Shown: piece by piece, positions 47,580 through 57,919 of the stretch | How positions within the stretch are numbered: the first letter of the stretch is position 1 | Layout: the number at the start of each line of letters is the position of its first letter | Assembly (NCBI GenBank): GCA_023512835.1 | Contig: CM042084.1 | Location: 17,855,440-17,919,439, forward strand | Reading direction: 5' to 3' | Length of the DNA stretch: 64,000 nt | Source of the DNA: Taxillus chinensis | Lineage: Eukaryota > Streptophyta > Magnoliopsida > Santalales > Loranthaceae | Position numbers and translations under genes: made by a program | The notes under the pieces: model-generated | Told to the model about the DNA's origin: nothing | Seen by the model: the letters and a program-made list of their open reading frames with translations, nothing else | Databases searched by the model: none

Positions 47580-48240
47580 CTCCATATTATATAACAACCC
47601 AACAATTATAGTGCCTCATTAATTTTTTTAAAATAATTGGACATATAGACCATAGACCAACTAGTAATCACGTACGTTTGATTCATTTTCATGTGAGCTG
47701 CATCGTGCCAATAACTTTAGACAATGTCACATGTTATACGAACGTAAACAGAAATAAGAGCCCACACAACCAACCAGACACCTATGGTTCTTTGGGTCAA
47801 TGCACTTTTCTCATCACAGTGGTCTAGTCGATTGAGGTGTGTGCGAGACATGAGTTCGCTGCGGACAAGAGAAAAATCTGTACCGATTGGATTTTTTGTA
47901 TTATGCTATCTTGTTGATATTTGTTTCAAAACTTATATATTTATTTTTTAGAGTTTTCTAATTGAGCTTGCGCAAAAACTAACCGTTCTATCATCATAAA
48001 ATTTTATAGGTAAGACAAAAACTACATGAATATTTAATCTAACGGTCATTTTTTGAAACAAATATCAACAAGATAGCATAATACAAAAAGTCCGCACAGT
48101 GCGGACTTTTTCCCGTCTATAGCGAATTTGAGTCCGTGCAATGTGGGCCAGACTGCCCATATCCCATTAAAAAAAGAGGATGACCATTCCTTCTACATGG
48201 CTATAAATAATAAGTATCCCATATTACATAAATAATAAAT
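47580..48240 (+). promoter_or_regulatory. Orphan RLP-type upstream region (after RLP4)
   Basis: It follows the RLP4/RLP5 upstream sequence: GACCATAGACCAACTAGTAA, CGTGCCAATAACTTTAGACA, then GGGCCAGACTGCCCATATCC and a TATA box CTATAAATAA at 48201-48210. No RLP coding sequence follows; GRF zinc-finger remnants do. A foldback element (47850-48126) interrupts it. It is a promoter copy separated from its gene by rearrangement. Confidence 0.75.
47850..48126. mobile_element. Foldback element inside the orphan promoter
   Basis: The ends TTCGCTGCGGAC and GTCTATAGCGAA are imperfect inverted repeats. Long inner arms containing TGTATTATGCTATCTTGTTG and its reverse complement pair well. Near the right end a perfect 13-bp palindrome, AAAAAGTCCGCAC-A-GTGCGGACTTTTT (48085-48111), has formed. 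The element is absent from the RLP5 unit. Confidence 0.75.
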
Positions 48241-48489
48241 ATCCACATAGGACTTTATTATATTTTCTGTTTATTTTATGAGTGAATGGCTGCTTGTTAG
48301 TTGAGGAGTGAATTGCATGTTTGTAGTTGATTGTCTACATATTTATGAGTAAAATGGCATAGAAAAATACCATACATTACTAAGAGAAGTTCCTTGATTT
48401 GTCTTGTGTTTGTTATTATACCTATTGCAGTACATTGATGCGAAGAAAAATATAATGTCCTATGAACAATTAATACGTTATTGGAAATG

Positions 48490-49195
48490 ATTTATTATTT
48501 TTTTCTCATTAGTTGCTTAAATAATTTTGTCCTGACTATGGTCGAATTTAAAATGGCATCATTATCGTCAATGGGTATTAAATATGTTAAAAACCCTCTT
48601 ATTAGTACAATGGTGTGCTATTGTGGTGTTGAAGCCATACTGAAATACTCAAAAACAGAGAAATCCTGGTCAACCCTTCTTAGGATGTCAATTTGCTATT
48701 ATACCTATTATTAGTATAGTAGTGTGCTATTGTGGTGTCGAAGTCATACTAAAATACTAAAAAATAGAGAGAAACCTTGGTCAGCCCTTCTTAGGATGTT
48801 AAAACTACAACAACAGATAATTAGACCATCAAATTTTAAAGTCTTGAATTATGTGTTTTAGTTATACTAAATATTTTAAAATGTCTAATTTTTTTCATTA
48901 AAATGGCCAGGGGCTACCGTATTGCAATTTTTTCAAGTGGGTTGATAATGTAGACATAGAAGACCTTCTAAAAAGGATAAATGAATTGCTATAGGAGGCA
49001 AACTTGATAAAGATGCGGAATAAGATTGAGAAAAGGGAGATTGAACAACAAAAGAAAGTAAAGGACATCAAGAAAAAGGAGATATTGGTAGCTTGCGGAA
49101 ATGAGGCAGTCAAGAAAAAAGAGATTTTGACAGCAACCAAGAATGAACAGATTACGAAAAAAAGAATGGATGCTTCTTTCGCAAGAAGCTAACAT
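48490..49195 (+). pseudogene. GRF-type zinc-finger gene remnant, copy 1
   Basis: A first part reads STMVCYCGVEAILKYSKTE (48606 onward), then needs a one-base shift to give the expected PG..FLGCQ (48660-48695). A second, decayed copy of this part follows at 48720-48815. A later part (48900-49192) reads GQGLPYCNFFKWVD, the C-terminal half of a zf-GRF finger, then one in-frame TAG. It then continues as a Lys/Glu-rich coiled-coil-like stretch (IEKREIEQQKKVKDIKKKEI) ending DASFARS. Plant proteins of this kind (At4g04775-like) are small, of unknown function and often near transposons. Frameshift and stop make this copy unlikely to work. Confidence 0.7.
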
Positions 49196-49673
49196 TAGGT
49201 GACCTCGCATATTTTGGAGTTTACCAATTATTATCTTGTTTTTATGTACCTAATATCAAAGTAATGTTTACTTAAATTTGTAACTTATCAATGTTGTGTT
49301 CTACTATTTCATAATTTATAAGTTAATAATGTTAACTCTTTCATGTAATTTGTAACTTAATACTGTTAAGTCTTTCATGTAATTTGTAAGTTAATAATAT
49401 TAAATCTTTCATGTAATTTGTAACTTAATAATCTTAGTCTTTCATGTAATTTTTTTTTATAGGTAAGTCTTTCATGTAATTTGTAAGTTAATAATATTAA
49501 CTCTTTCATTTGTAAATTAATTTGTAATTTCTCTAGTTTATATTATTTCGTAGTGCTTTAAAATTGGTTTCACTTCCATTCTTTGCAACTGGTTTTGAAT
49601 AGACACAAGTCACTATAAACTAGACAATGAGTTTAGATGTTTGACTCCAGGATTGACCAGCAGCAAAGGAGAC
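49196..49673. other. AT-rich spacer with short direct repeats
   Basis: Contains about five imperfect copies of TCTTTCATGTAATTTGTAA.TTAATA between 49335 and 49510. No gene. Confidence 0.6.
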
Positions 49674-49770
49674 CTCCAGGATTGCATGACACTCGTCTTT
49701 GGCAATTACCACCCTGTCAGTGTCACTTGAATCAACAACATATATAATGGCCTGGGTATTCGGAAAAGAT
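49674..49770 (-). pseudogene. ARF-like GTPase (ARL1-like) exon, copy 1
   Basis: The minus strand reads FPNTQAIIYVVDSSDTDRVV followed by IAKDECHAILE and a possible GT donor (CTGGAG/GTCTCC). This is the ARF/ARL small-GTPase segment after switch II. The usual GTP-binding loops (GLDNAGKT, NKQD) are not found nearby, so this is an isolated exon. In the second unit the same exon (60428-60522) carries a one-base deletion. Confidence 0.75.
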
Positions 49771-49813
49771 AAAAACAATATTCCCATGAAATTAACAGCA
49801 GGGTATACATATG

Positions 49814-50193
49814 TGTAAATGAGCCGAGCCGAGCGAGTTTGACCGAGTTCGAGCCGAGCTTGTACAGTAACCGAGCCGAGCCGAGCCGAGCTTGTACAGT
49901 AACGAGCCGAACTTGTATAGTGTCGAACTCGAGCTCGATTCGAGCTTAGTCGAGCGAGTATCGAGCGAGCTGTCGAGTGTATCGCTTATTTAAAAGTAAA
50001 TGTTCGATAAATTTGTAAACGATTCGAACAGTCACCGACAATTCCCATGAGCCGAGTCGAGCCGAGCTTTACTATGACTGAGCCGAACTTACGAACGAGT
50101 CGAGCTTATACAGTATCGAAATCGAGCTCGAGTCGAGTTTAGTCGAGCGAGTATTGAGCGAGCTGTCGAGTGTATCGGCTCATTTACAGCCCT
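49814..50193. mobile_element. hAT-like element with GAGCCGAG interior
   Basis: TGTAAATGAGCCGA (49814-49827) is the exact reverse complement of 50175-50188. The right end continues GCCCT, matching the AGGGCTGTAAATGA-type terminus seen at 61911-62591, while the left end lacks those bases. The interior is filled with GAGCCGAGC/GCTCGAG motifs. The matching site in the other unit (about 60568-60690) has unrelated sequence in its place. The insertion was therefore accompanied by loss of about 120 bases, and no target-site duplication remains. Confidence 0.75.
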
Positions 50194-52393
50194 CTTTTGC
50201 ACACTTTCGAACACAGCTTTGGAGCACAATTACAGCCCATATGTTGATTACGGAAGCTAAGACTAAAACTTGTTATATTTTCTAAGTTTGTAAAGCCACG
50301 GCTGTCTCCCGACAAGATTAGATAGCTCTGTATCCTAATGGTTGCCGGCAATGGGTTCTTGGCTAGGTAGGGCTTCAGGCAAATTGCGTTGGTGGGATAT
50401 TTGTTCCAGTTGGATGCTAAGCAAACATGAGAGTTTGGATGTACCATGATTCTGGGACCGAGTTTGCGTTGGTGGGACATTTTTTCCAACTTCATTCTCA
50501 AGAAAGTCCCAATTAAGATACGTACTAGAATGTCATTACTGGACTAACAATGTGCGTTTATTGTGGAGTAACAAGGCTCAGACTTCCTCAATACGGTACA
50601 TACAATTAAAGGAGAAAAACAGCAATTCCATCCTATTTGTAATGGAAATTCTTCTACATAAATGTCTGCTGGAAAATAACTGCTTCTGCTGCTGGAAAAT
50701 AACACACCAGCACCAACGCTCAACCCAAGTTAATTTGCTTATGCTCGGAAATGACAGTATGGAGAAATCTTCTTATGCAGCACATGAATAAATATTCGTC
50801 ACCATATATACAGACTACAGTAAAAATGGAAAACATTTGCTCAGGCAACATACACTGAATTGTGTTGCTGAAAAGAAATCTTTTAGAGACCCCAAATATC
50901 TCCTTCCAGGATTGGTTTCTTCAAAAATAAAAGCAAAAGCAAAATGAAAGCCCCAATTTCATTAGTGGTGCTGGATCTATATTTTAAATTCTTTTCCTAG
51001 TCTTGATTAAATCTTAGGAAAAACGATGCAAACTCCAATGCAAAAAGATGAAAGGGACAATTTAGGGATGCAATTGCAAATATGACAATCTCACAAGAAA
51101 AAGGTAATTGTGTTCCTTAAAGGGGTTTCTTTTAATGACCCATGACCCAACAAAATTGTAAGTTAAAAGACACAACAAGAGTTGCAGACAATAACGAAAA
51201 GTCAAAATGAGTGTAATTGTAGTCTTCCTTTACCTCAAACTCCCTAGAATTTTCAATATAAAGCTTCTACGGCAACAATAAGCACATCCCCTTTTGCGGT
51301 TCGGTTTTGAGAGACAAGATGACACGGGGATTGAAATCTTTCATTAACAAAATAAAATGAATCATATCCTTCAGCATGATTATTCAGTCTCAAAGAATCA
51401 TCATATCATAAAGAAGTGTCCTAAATATGAAAGTGAAACGCACGGCAGCAATAAGGAACCATACAATCTCCCATAATGAAACAAGGACACATGATTGCCC
51501 CTGGCACTTTAAAGCAGAAACGTACATAGGACAACAATAATAAAGACAATAGACATCACACATTTCGACTACTAAGAAAAGAACAATATATAAACCTGCA
51601 AGAACCAAAAGAATTGTACCAGATCAGATAATGGATCCCCCGGAAGCCCGGAACTCCCCACTGGATTCCTACGCAGACTCAAGCGGGGTTTATTTGTGTC
51701 TAAATGGGGTCTGCAGCACACATGAGATTGATTCCACAACTTTACCATAGATTCCTTCCTAAACTCCATTTCAACACACGAGATTGATCTCCTTATTATC
51801 AAGCCACTAACATATTCCCCTCCCAATTTATCATTAAACTCTTCCCTACATTTCACAATTAGTCACTCTCCAAAACGTGACACACTGCAATTGAAGTCCT
51901 GCCCCAACAGAATGTAATGAGCCATATCCGAAAGTATGATTAACCAGTCAGTCCTAAAGCATAGTATCAGCAAGGACCGACGTATAAGCAAAAAATGTGC
52001 AAAACACAATACTAAATTTAAAAAGAAATCACTACTATCTGCATTTGAGTACATGGTATACCTAGTTCCAGTGGCTTTCTAAGCAACCACAAATATATGA
52101 ATTTTCTGGATTCCCTTGAATTGCACTCGACCAAACGATGGATCCCCACAACTCCCCATTCGATTTTTTTTCAACCTCAACTTCTGCATACAAACAATTG
52201 TTCTCTTCCCTCCAAATCCCCACTAGCCTCTCCCCCAAACTTGCCATTATCAATGTGTCGTCTTCTTCAAACGATTCCGGCAAACAGACAAGCACGCACT
52301 AATTCGTGTCAGCACGCACGATTCCGGCAAACGATCCCAGGTGAGAGGAATAAGCCACAATTGTAAATATTGGAAAGTCTTCATGTAAGCACG
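50194..52393. other. Unit-1 tail with unidentified frames
   Basis: Up to about 50870 it matches 60690-61380. Beyond that it is present only here. The minus-strand frame with MASLGERLVGIWREENN (start near 52247) and one at 51572-51856 share a weak GGE..SG pattern. I cannot assign them to a family or build a gene. Confidence 0.4.
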
Positions 52394-52773
52394 TGTTGGG
52401 AATTTGTCCCACGCGAAAGAAAGTGGGGAAAGCAAGACGTTAATAAGATGGAACAGGCTTAGAAACGTAACAATGCGTTTTAAAGCTGTATGAGCTGTGG
52501 TGAGCCCAAAACGGATAATATTGTAATATGTGGGCGGACTTGCACCTTGCCTGATCTTAACAAGTGGTATTAAAGTTTGATTGTCCCCTGAAAAGATATT
52601 TTATGATATCGAAAGTCTTCTCGACATAGTATGATGGTATTGAATTAGAATACAAATTCCTGTAAGATCAAACCAGATTGTTGGGAATTTGTCCCACATG
52701 AAAAAAAAGTGATAAAAGCCAAGGAGTTAATAAGGTGAAGCAGACTCATAAATATAACAATGCGTTTTAAGGC
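52394..52773 (+). mobile_element. Decayed TRIM element
   Basis: The 5' LTR (52394-52562) runs from TGTTGGGAATTTGTCCCAC to CTGATCTTAACA. It is followed by AGTGGTATTAAAG, a mutated Met-tRNA primer site. A truncated 3' LTR starts at 52679 with the same TGTTGGGAATTTGTCCCAC. The LTR is clearly related to that of the element at 58034-58666 (TTTTAAAGC.GT, the same order of blocks) but in the opposite orientation and far more diverged. Confidence 0.8.
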
Positions 52774-53399
52774 ATATCTTTGTATTTACGATAATAATTT
52801 TAAATTTATTATATAATATTTTTAATATATAAATGTATGCTACTTATATTTTGTTATATTATAATATATTTATCTTTAATTGAATGTCATACAAATATAA
52901 AATGATCGAATATGTTCAAAATAATAATAATTAATAATACACTAAAATGCATCATAATCAATAATTTATTATTATTTATTTATCTCTTGGGCAAAAACAC
53001 GTGCAAATTAATTTTTTTCTTTATTGCTTAATTTTTATTTGGCTTGTTTTTTTTTTTTTTTGGCTAATATCTTTATTAGCAGAATATATTTATGCAAACA
53101 CGTGCATTATATAATAAATCTAAACATTTTCAATTTAGATATCATTCGCATATCTAATAAATTAGATGATTGTTTGGGAAGCTTGGTTTTTACATTTTCA
53201 ATTGGGAAGAAAATACGAACGGAAGCCGGAGTTAGATGATTGTTTTGCTCCTCAAGGTGTTTTATCTTTTGCGCGCACGCTGAATCGCGTTTTGGAGTTG
53301 CAGTGTAACCAAGTTCGGACATGAAGTGTTTGCATTAGCTAATTGCATCCACTTCAAAATTGTGTATCTGCAGAAAATTTCGGTAGATACCCAATGTTT
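52774..53399. other. AT-rich spacer, no gene seen
   Basis: TA-rich to about 53000, then a poly-T stretch and unconserved short frames. From about 53400 the RLP5 upstream duplication begins. Confidence 0.6.
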
Positions 53400-54072
53400 T
53401 AATTTCGTGGTGTGGTGTAGAAGCAGAAATCAAAGCTGATAGCCTGATATATTAAGATCGGTTGTGTTTCTTGTCATGGGGTGACATTGACATCATAATG
53501 CATGATTGGTTTATATCATATCTTCCCGCTGCGTTATTTAAATGCGGGCATAAATTAAGATTGTGGAACCCAAAACTATTTTTGGGTTATGATATTTTGT
53601 TATTTCCAGTAACAACATAGGTGTGATTCATTTTCATGTTGAGACAGTATCGTTTGTTATACGGACGTAAACCAAAATAGGAGCCGATCTCTTTGGTTGG
53701 ATTGAAAAGAGTGGCAGGGAAGAGAAGAGAAGATAACAAGGAGATAAAATAGAGTAATTTCAAAGTCTATCCTTTCCAGTTATTGAGCCAAACGTATCTA
53801 TACCGTTTAGACGAAGGCATTGTGCTGCCCCCATTCCACCAAGGCATCTTTGAAAATAATTGGACAAATAGACCATAGACCAACCAGTAACCACATACGT
53901 TTGATTCATTTTCACGTTGAGCTGTGCCGTGGCCGTGCCAATAACTTCAGACAGTGTCGCGTGTCATACGGACAACCAACCCAACGCAATGGGCCCGGTC
54001 GGTCGAGGTGCGCGTGGGCCGGACTGCCCATATCCCATTAAAAAACAGGGGGCGACCATTCCGTATGCACGG
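53400..54072 (+). promoter_or_regulatory. RLP5 upstream region
   Basis: Colinear with 42540-43036 upstream of RLP4. It includes the repeat motif region at about 53800-53847 (TACCGTTTAGACGAAGGCAT, TGTGCTGCCCCCATTCCACC) after GAGCCAAACGTATCT. Confidence 0.65.
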
Positions 54073-54082
54073 CTATAAATAA
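54073..54082 (+). promoter_or_regulatory. TATA box of RLP5, unusually close to the ATG
   Basis: CTATAAATAA lies only 28-40 bases before the two candidate ATGs (54101 and 54113), because about 64 bases present in RLP4 between TATA and ATG are deleted. Transcription would be expected to start at or after 54101. This favours the conserved ATG at 54113 as start. Confidence 0.65.
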
Positions 54083-54112
54083 AATTAAAATCTCTTGAAC
54101 ATGAAATTAATC

Positions 54113-57100
54113 ATGAGGAGGCAGAGCAAACCCACGACCAACGGCATTGGGAGTGGCGGTGATGGTGGGCGCCTCCTTCTTTTCTGGGCCATTTTTTTAT
54201 TCGTTTCATCTGATGGTGATGGGCTGTGCATTCCCAGGGAGAGAGAAGCCCTGTTGAGCTTCAAGCGAGGCCTCACCGATCCCTCCCGCAGACTCTCCTC
54301 GTGGTGGTGGGCGGAGGATGGCGTGGACTGCTGCCATTGGCGTGGCGTTGTCTGCCACAATTCCACCGGCCACGTTCTTCAGCTCCGCCTCGGCTGTTCT
54401 ATTATTGGTTGCGAAACAGAGAAGGTAAAGTTGGGAGGTAACCTCAGTCCTTCTCTTCTGGATTTAAAGCAGCTCACCCATTTGGATCTCAGCTCCAACC
54501 ACTTCAAAGGGATTCCAATCCCTCGTTTCTTGGGTTCACTTCATAGCTTGACATACCTCAACCTCTCTCACGGAGGATTCGGGGGAATGATTCCTCAACA
54601 GCTCGGAAATCTCTCCAATTTGCATTCCCTGGATCTCAGTGAGTCGTTTCAATTAAGGAGTGATAGCCTCGGGTGGGTTACAGGTTTGTCTAAACTCCAG
54701 TACCTGGATTTGAGTTTTGTAAATCTGAGCGAGGCAAGGGATTGGTTGCAGGCGACTAACACACTCCCCTCCTTAAAACAACTGCGCCTGTCAGCATGCG
54801 GCCTCATCAGTCCCACTCCCATCACGATTCCTCCCACCACACTCCCCGTCCTTAACTTTTCCCATCTTTCCGTACTCGATCTTTCCTACAACGCATACTC
54901 CTGGGTGCCTGAATGGATTTTTAGCTTGTCAGGCCTCACTTCCCTTGATCTGTATTTCAACGGTTTATCTGGCTCAATCCCAGTGGGCCTTGCCAACTTA
55001 ACTCGTCTTACTACCCTTGATCTGTCCCATAACCGTTTCAATTCAAGCATCCCCGAATGCCTGTGTCATCTTAATAAACTCCAAGACCTCCATCTTGGAT
55101 TGAATTCGCTGGGGGGCGTCATTCCAGAAGGCGTCGGAAACATGACTGCCCTCTCCAGTCTCGACCTTGGATGGAATTCCGAGCTTCAAGGTGCAGGGCA
55201 CGTGCTGAGTAAATCTGTGGGAAATCTTTGCCGCTTGAGGGAACTTGGATTGTCACAGATAAAGTTAGGCCAGGAGGGCTTCCAAGTTGTGGTGCATTTA
55301 TCCGGTTGCGCTGATTTGGTCTACTTGGATCTGCATGAAACCCAGCTTACTGGCAAATTTGGTAACCTCCTTGATAACCTAGCTGCTCACTCTAATAACT
55401 TGGCCCACCTCCGCCTTTCTTCAAATTCATTGCATGGTCCCATCCCAGAGTCCATCGGAAGATTGTCGTCACTGGAATTCTTATCTGTTAGCAACAATCA
55501 ACTCAACGGAACTCTTCCAGAATCACTCGGACAGCTCACCAGACTTCAGAGTCTGTTTATTTCTGATAACCAATTGATGGGAGATGTCACGCAAGCTCAC
55601 TTTTCCAACCTCACCGAACTGATAGATTTATCTGCACCAAGAAACAAGCTGAGTTTGAAATTAGGTACCAAATGGATCGCTCCTTTTCAACTTGAATCGC
55701 TGGATCTAAATTCTTGCCAGATTGGCCCTCGATTTCCCCAATGGCTTCGATCACAAAAGCACTTATTGATAATACAGCTGTCTGGTGTAGGAATATCAAG
55801 TGCAATCCCCGACTGGTTTCAAAATTCTTCTCCCCACTGCTATTTTTATAATCTCTCTCACAATCAAATCTATGGAGACATCAGTCAATTTGTGCAGTCT
55901 CATTTTTTAGGCAATACAAGCATTGACCTTGGTTACAATCGAATTAGAGGCCCGTTACCCCCCATATCTCCTCTTGTAGTGAGATTACATTTATCTAATA
56001 ATCATTTTTCTGGATCCATTTCCCACTTCCTATGCCACAAACCAAGTCAGCCCAACCGTTTGGCGCTTCTCGATCTTGGAAAGAATAATATGTCCGGAAA
56101 AATTTCTGATTGCTGGATGAACTGGAGATCATTGCTCTTCATAAATTTTGAATATAATGAGTTCACGGGTAAGATTCCAAGCTCCATCCAATTTTTAAGT
56201 TATCTCCACTCATTACACCTGCGCAACAATCACCTCCAAGGAGAATTGCCCACTTCTTTAGGAGAATGTGAATTTCTAGTTGTTATGGACCTTGCTGGAA
56301 ATGATTTTTTAGGGAGCATACCGTCTTGGATGGGGGAAAGATTTATTGCCATGGCATTTCTTAGCTTGCGCTCAAACAGATTTTTTGGAAAAATTCCCCA
56401 TCAATTATGTACTCTTACATCCCTTCGAGTATTGGACCTTGCTCATAATGATCTCTCCGGAAACATCCCTACATGTTTTAATAGCTTTACTGCTATGACC
56501 ATTGATCAAAATTCAAGTGAGATTCTGATTCCTTTTTATTTTAGCACAAAGTCTCCAATAGATCATGCATTTATTGCAACGAAGCATAGGATATATGAAT
56601 ATAGTACAATTCTTGGCTTGATGACGTGTATGGATCTTTCAAACAATTTTTTGTTGGGAGAGATTCCAAAGGAATTAACAAGTCTTACAAACTTGAGATC
56701 TTTGAATTTGTCCTACAATCATTTATCTGGTCGTATTCCAGAGACATTGGGGGTGATGCAAGTGTTAGAATCTATTGATTTTTCCTCAAACAAGCTATTT
56801 GGCATGATTCCTTCAAGCATTTCTGATTTAACATTCATAAGTCATTTCAATGTATCCAATAATAACTTGGAGGGAAAGATTCCAATGAGCACACAACTTC
56901 AAAGCTTAAATGCTTCTAGTTTTTCTGGAAATCAACTTTGTGGGCCTCCATTGAATGACGATTGCAGTCGTGTTTCAACCAATGACGAAATTGAACACGA
57001 AAATATAGGGAAAGGAGCAGAAGTGGAATTATTTTATGTGGACATGGTTATTGGTTTCATTGTTGGATTTTGGTTTGTGTGGGCTCTTTTGTTATTTAAG

Positions 57101-57178
57101 AAGTCTTGGAGACAAGCATATTTTAAATCACTTGATAGCTTGTGGCAAAAGATTATTGTTCTGTTCAACAATTACTAG
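54113..57178 (+). CDS. LRR receptor-like protein, EIX/Cf type (RLP5), intact
   Basis: An uninterrupted single-exon frame of 1021 residues from ATG-AGG (MRRQSKPTTN), the start shared with its paralogues. An ATG at 54101 would add four residues but may lie upstream of the transcript start. Signal segment at about 21-33 (LLLFWAIFLFVSS), LRR cap about 38-93 with CC at 73-74, and LRRs throughout. The island (NSSEILIPFYFSTK to YEYSTILGLM) comes before the last LRRs. The membrane helix at about 976-995 contains GFIVG (GxxxG), followed by a 26-residue tail and no kinase. The product is expected at the plasma membrane as a ligand-sensing partner of SOBIR1-type kinases. It is closest to RLP4, from which it was split by the 11-kb tandem duplication. 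The ligand is unknown. Confidence 0.93.
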   Translation: MRRQSKPTTNGIGSGGDGGRLLLFWAIFLFVSSDGDGLCIPREREALLSFKRGLTDPSRRLSSWWWAEDGVDCCHWRGVVCHNSTGHVLQLRLGCSIIGCETEKVKLGGNLSPSLLDLKQLTHLDLSSNHFKGIPIPRFLGSLHSLTYLNLSHGGFGGMIPQQLGNLSNLHSLDLSESFQLRSDSLGWVTGLSKLQYLDLSFVNLSEARDWLQATNTLPSLKQLRLSACGLISPTPITIPPTTLPVLNFSHLSVLDLSYNAYSWVPEWIFSLSGLTSLDLYFNGLSGSIPVGLANLTRLTTLDLSHNRFNSSIPECLCHLNKLQDLHLGLNSLGGVIPEGVGNMTALSSLDLGWNSELQGAGHVLSKSVGNLCRLRELGLSQIKLGQEGFQVVVHLSGCADLVYLDLHETQLTGKFGNLLDNLAAHSNNLAHLRLSSNSLHGPIPESIGRLSSLEFLSVSNNQLNGTLPESLGQLTRLQSLFISDNQLMGDVTQAHFSNLTELIDLSAPRNKLSLKLGTKWIAPFQLESLDLNSCQIGPRFPQWLRSQKHLLIIQLSGVGISSAIPDWFQNSSPHCYFYNLSHNQIYGDISQFVQSHFLGNTSIDLGYNRIRGPLPPISPLVVRLHLSNNHFSGSISHFLCHKPSQPNRLALLDLGKNNMSGKISDCWMNWRSLLFINFEYNEFTGKIPSSIQFLSYLHSLHLRNNHLQGELPTSLGECEFLVVMDLAGNDFLGSIPSWMGERFIAMAFLSLRSNRFFGKIPHQLCTLTSLRVLDLAHNDLSGNIPTCFNSFTAMTIDQNSSEILIPFYFSTKSPIDHAFIATKHRIYEYSTILGLMTCMDLSNNFLLGEIPKELTSLTNLRSLNLSYNHLSGRIPETLGVMQVLESIDFSSNKLFGMIPSSISDLTFISHFNVSNNNLEGKIPMSTQLQSLNASSFSGNQLCGPPLNDDCSRVSTNDEIEHENIGKGAEVELFYVDMVIGFIVGFWFVWALLLFKKSWRQAYFKSLDSLWQKIIVLFNNY

Positions 57179-57860
57179 GTAAGCATTTTTTTTCATCTGA
57201 CTATGTAACCATAAATTTTCATCCTAAGATCGAAATCAATATTTATATTTTTAAAGTTTCTACTATATATATGCAATGATGAAGTTGTATTTTATCATTG
57301 TCATGAATCATTAATTTTTTCGGGAATCTCTTGCCATTTTTCAATATTATTTATAGTTTTGTTTTATATTAGTTTTTTGTTTTGTTTTATTTTGTTTTAC
57401 ACCATTCATATCTTATTCTAGTTTTTTTTTTGTTTTCTTTTTGCACCATCTTTTTTTGGGTATATGGACACCCCTACCAATTGATGAGGGTTCCAACCAT
57501 CCCTTTAAGAAACTCTTTCAAAGCTTATTTTGTTAAGATATGCTAGTTTCCCCTTGTGACTAAAATGTTACTACATTTAAAACTTGACCTAACTTGAAAG
57601 TCAACTGTAGGAGAAACACGAGTATATGGACTTATAACCTCATATGGGGCATAGAATAATCAAAACGAGAAGACTTGTCACATATATTCTCCACTATTGA
57701 TGAAATTTGTTCTACGAAACGTGAGAAACATTTTCTAGTCACAAAAGTGATCAATGATGAGTTTTACAATAGTGTAAAATAGAGTTGTGATAAATTTTTT
57801 GCAAAGGCTTCATTCAACTATGCTTTTAAAATCTTCATCACAAGTAGCACTATCGATGAG

Positions 57861-57862
<2 letters not shown>
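57179..57862. other. RLP5 3' flank
   Basis: Matches the RLP4 3' flank with local deletions. No gene. Confidence 0.6.

Positions 57863-57918
<56 letters not shown>
57863..57918. repeat. (TA)n microsatellite
   Basis: About 28 TA units after CGATGAGAT, at the place occupied by (CA)n in the RLP4 unit. Confidence 0.95.
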
Positions 57919-57919
<1 letters not shown>

